Source: Ruminococcus sp.
GTDB taxonomy: Bacteria > Bacillota > Clostridia > Oscillospirales > Ruminococcaceae
Assembly (NCBI GenBank): GCA_024697705.1
Contig: JAILFF010000083.1
Coordinates: 1-6,574, forward strand
Direction: 5' to 3'
DNA length: 6,574 nucleotides
The notes beneath the pieces were generated by a model, which saw only the letters and a list, made by a program, of their open reading frames with translations, was not told the DNA's origin and did no database searches. Both the position numbers and the translations under genes were made by a program. Below are positions 6,403 to 6,574 of the stretch, in pieces; the first letter of the stretch is position 1, and each line of letters begins with the position of its first letter.

Positions 6403-6495
6403 ATAAAATCGGCAATTTCAGCAAGAACGTACAAAAACAAGCAGGATTATAAAATCTGCTAAACAGTACAGAAACAAAGAAATTGCCGATTTTAT
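6403..6495. repeat. 93-bp MITE-like structure with perfect 17-bp inverted ends
   Basis: The 17 bases at 6403-6419 (ataaaatcggcaatttc) are the exact reverse complement of 6479-6495. Between them, an imperfect central hairpin (AGCA-G-GAT, then ATC-TGCT, near 6440-6460) continues the symmetry. The total length, AT-rich interior and absence of a gene fit a miniature inverted-repeat element or a long structured RNA. No convincing target-site duplication is visible beyond a possible AT or TA. Confidence 0.65.
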
Positions 6496-6526
6496 TTGGC
6501 GAAAGAGCGAAGCGATTTTCACCAAA
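6495..6526. repeat. Imperfect hairpin next to the 17-bp inverted repeat
   Basis: TTTGG (6495-6499) pairs with CCAAA (6522-6526), and after a C/A mismatch GAAA (6501-6504) pairs with TTTC (6517-6520), leaving a 12-nt loop. It abuts the right arm of the 93-bp structure and may belong to the same repeat unit. Confidence 0.4.
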
Positions 6527-6574
6527 AGATTGCGCTCTGCCCCACCGTAAAGAAAGTGCTGTGCGAACAGACCG

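Larger units (their letters stand above)
5789..6574. other. Gene-free intergenic region rich in inverted repeats
   Basis: I see no credible protein, tRNA or rRNA gene in these 786 bases. The region is more AT-rich than the genes and contains several separate inverted repeats, listed individually. A minus-strand frame stays open from the right edge to the TAA at 6251-6253 but has no Met codon and runs through the repeats, so it is not called as a gene. No terminator for a gene entering from the right is clear. Confidence 0.7.

Noticed and set aside
6251..6574. Minus-strand frame open from the right edge to TAA at 6251, about 107 codons
   Set aside because: It has no Met codon, runs through the 17-bp inverted repeat and the palindrome, and reads as low-quality Cys/Phe/Leu-rich protein. 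It is more likely repeat-derived than a gene tail, but sequence further right is needed to exclude a partial gene.

Overview
The window looks like a piece of a low-to-mid GC Gram-positive Clostridia chromosome, most likely a Ruminococcus-like member of the Oscillospiraceae. This rests on the protein style (zinc-ribbon-headed Ser/Thr kinases, a clostridial-type FHA protein), the strong sigma-A promoter, the AGGAGG-type ribosome binding sites and palindromic intergenic repeats. It is an inference, not a database match.

All genes lie on the minus strand and read right to left as one tight operon. A perfect-consensus promoter (TTGACA, 17 bp, TATAAT; 5760-5788) and a leader of about 145 nt precede a PP2C phosphatase (5608-4880). 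Next come a second PP2C phosphatase (4863-4111), a zinc-ribbon/FHA phosphothreonine-reader protein (4114-3098), a transmembrane Ser/Thr kinase whose outside part resembles an ABC-type solute-binding protein (3080-1104), and a second zinc-ribbon Ser/Thr kinase that runs off the left edge (1107 to below 1). Two junctions are ATGA 4-bp overlaps and the other gaps are 16-17 bp, so co-translation is likely. No terminator is seen, so the operon continues leftwards.

Together the genes make a closed reversible Thr/Ser-phosphorylation module: two membrane kinases (writers), one FHA protein (reader, with candidate phosphosites in its own linker) and two soluble phosphatases (erasers). The most unusual part is the kinase with a fused solute-binding-like ectodomain, which suggests a one-protein ligand-sensing receptor kinase instead of the usual PASTA-type wall sensor.

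The right-hand 785 bp (5789-6574) has no convincing gene. It holds a series of inverted repeats: a strong GC-rich hairpin (5948-5991), a hairpin at 6189-6220, a palindromic repeat (6310-6346) and a 93-bp structure with perfect 17-bp terminal inverted repeats (6403-6495). A relative of the 6310-6346 palindrome appears to sit in frame inside the FHA gene's linker.
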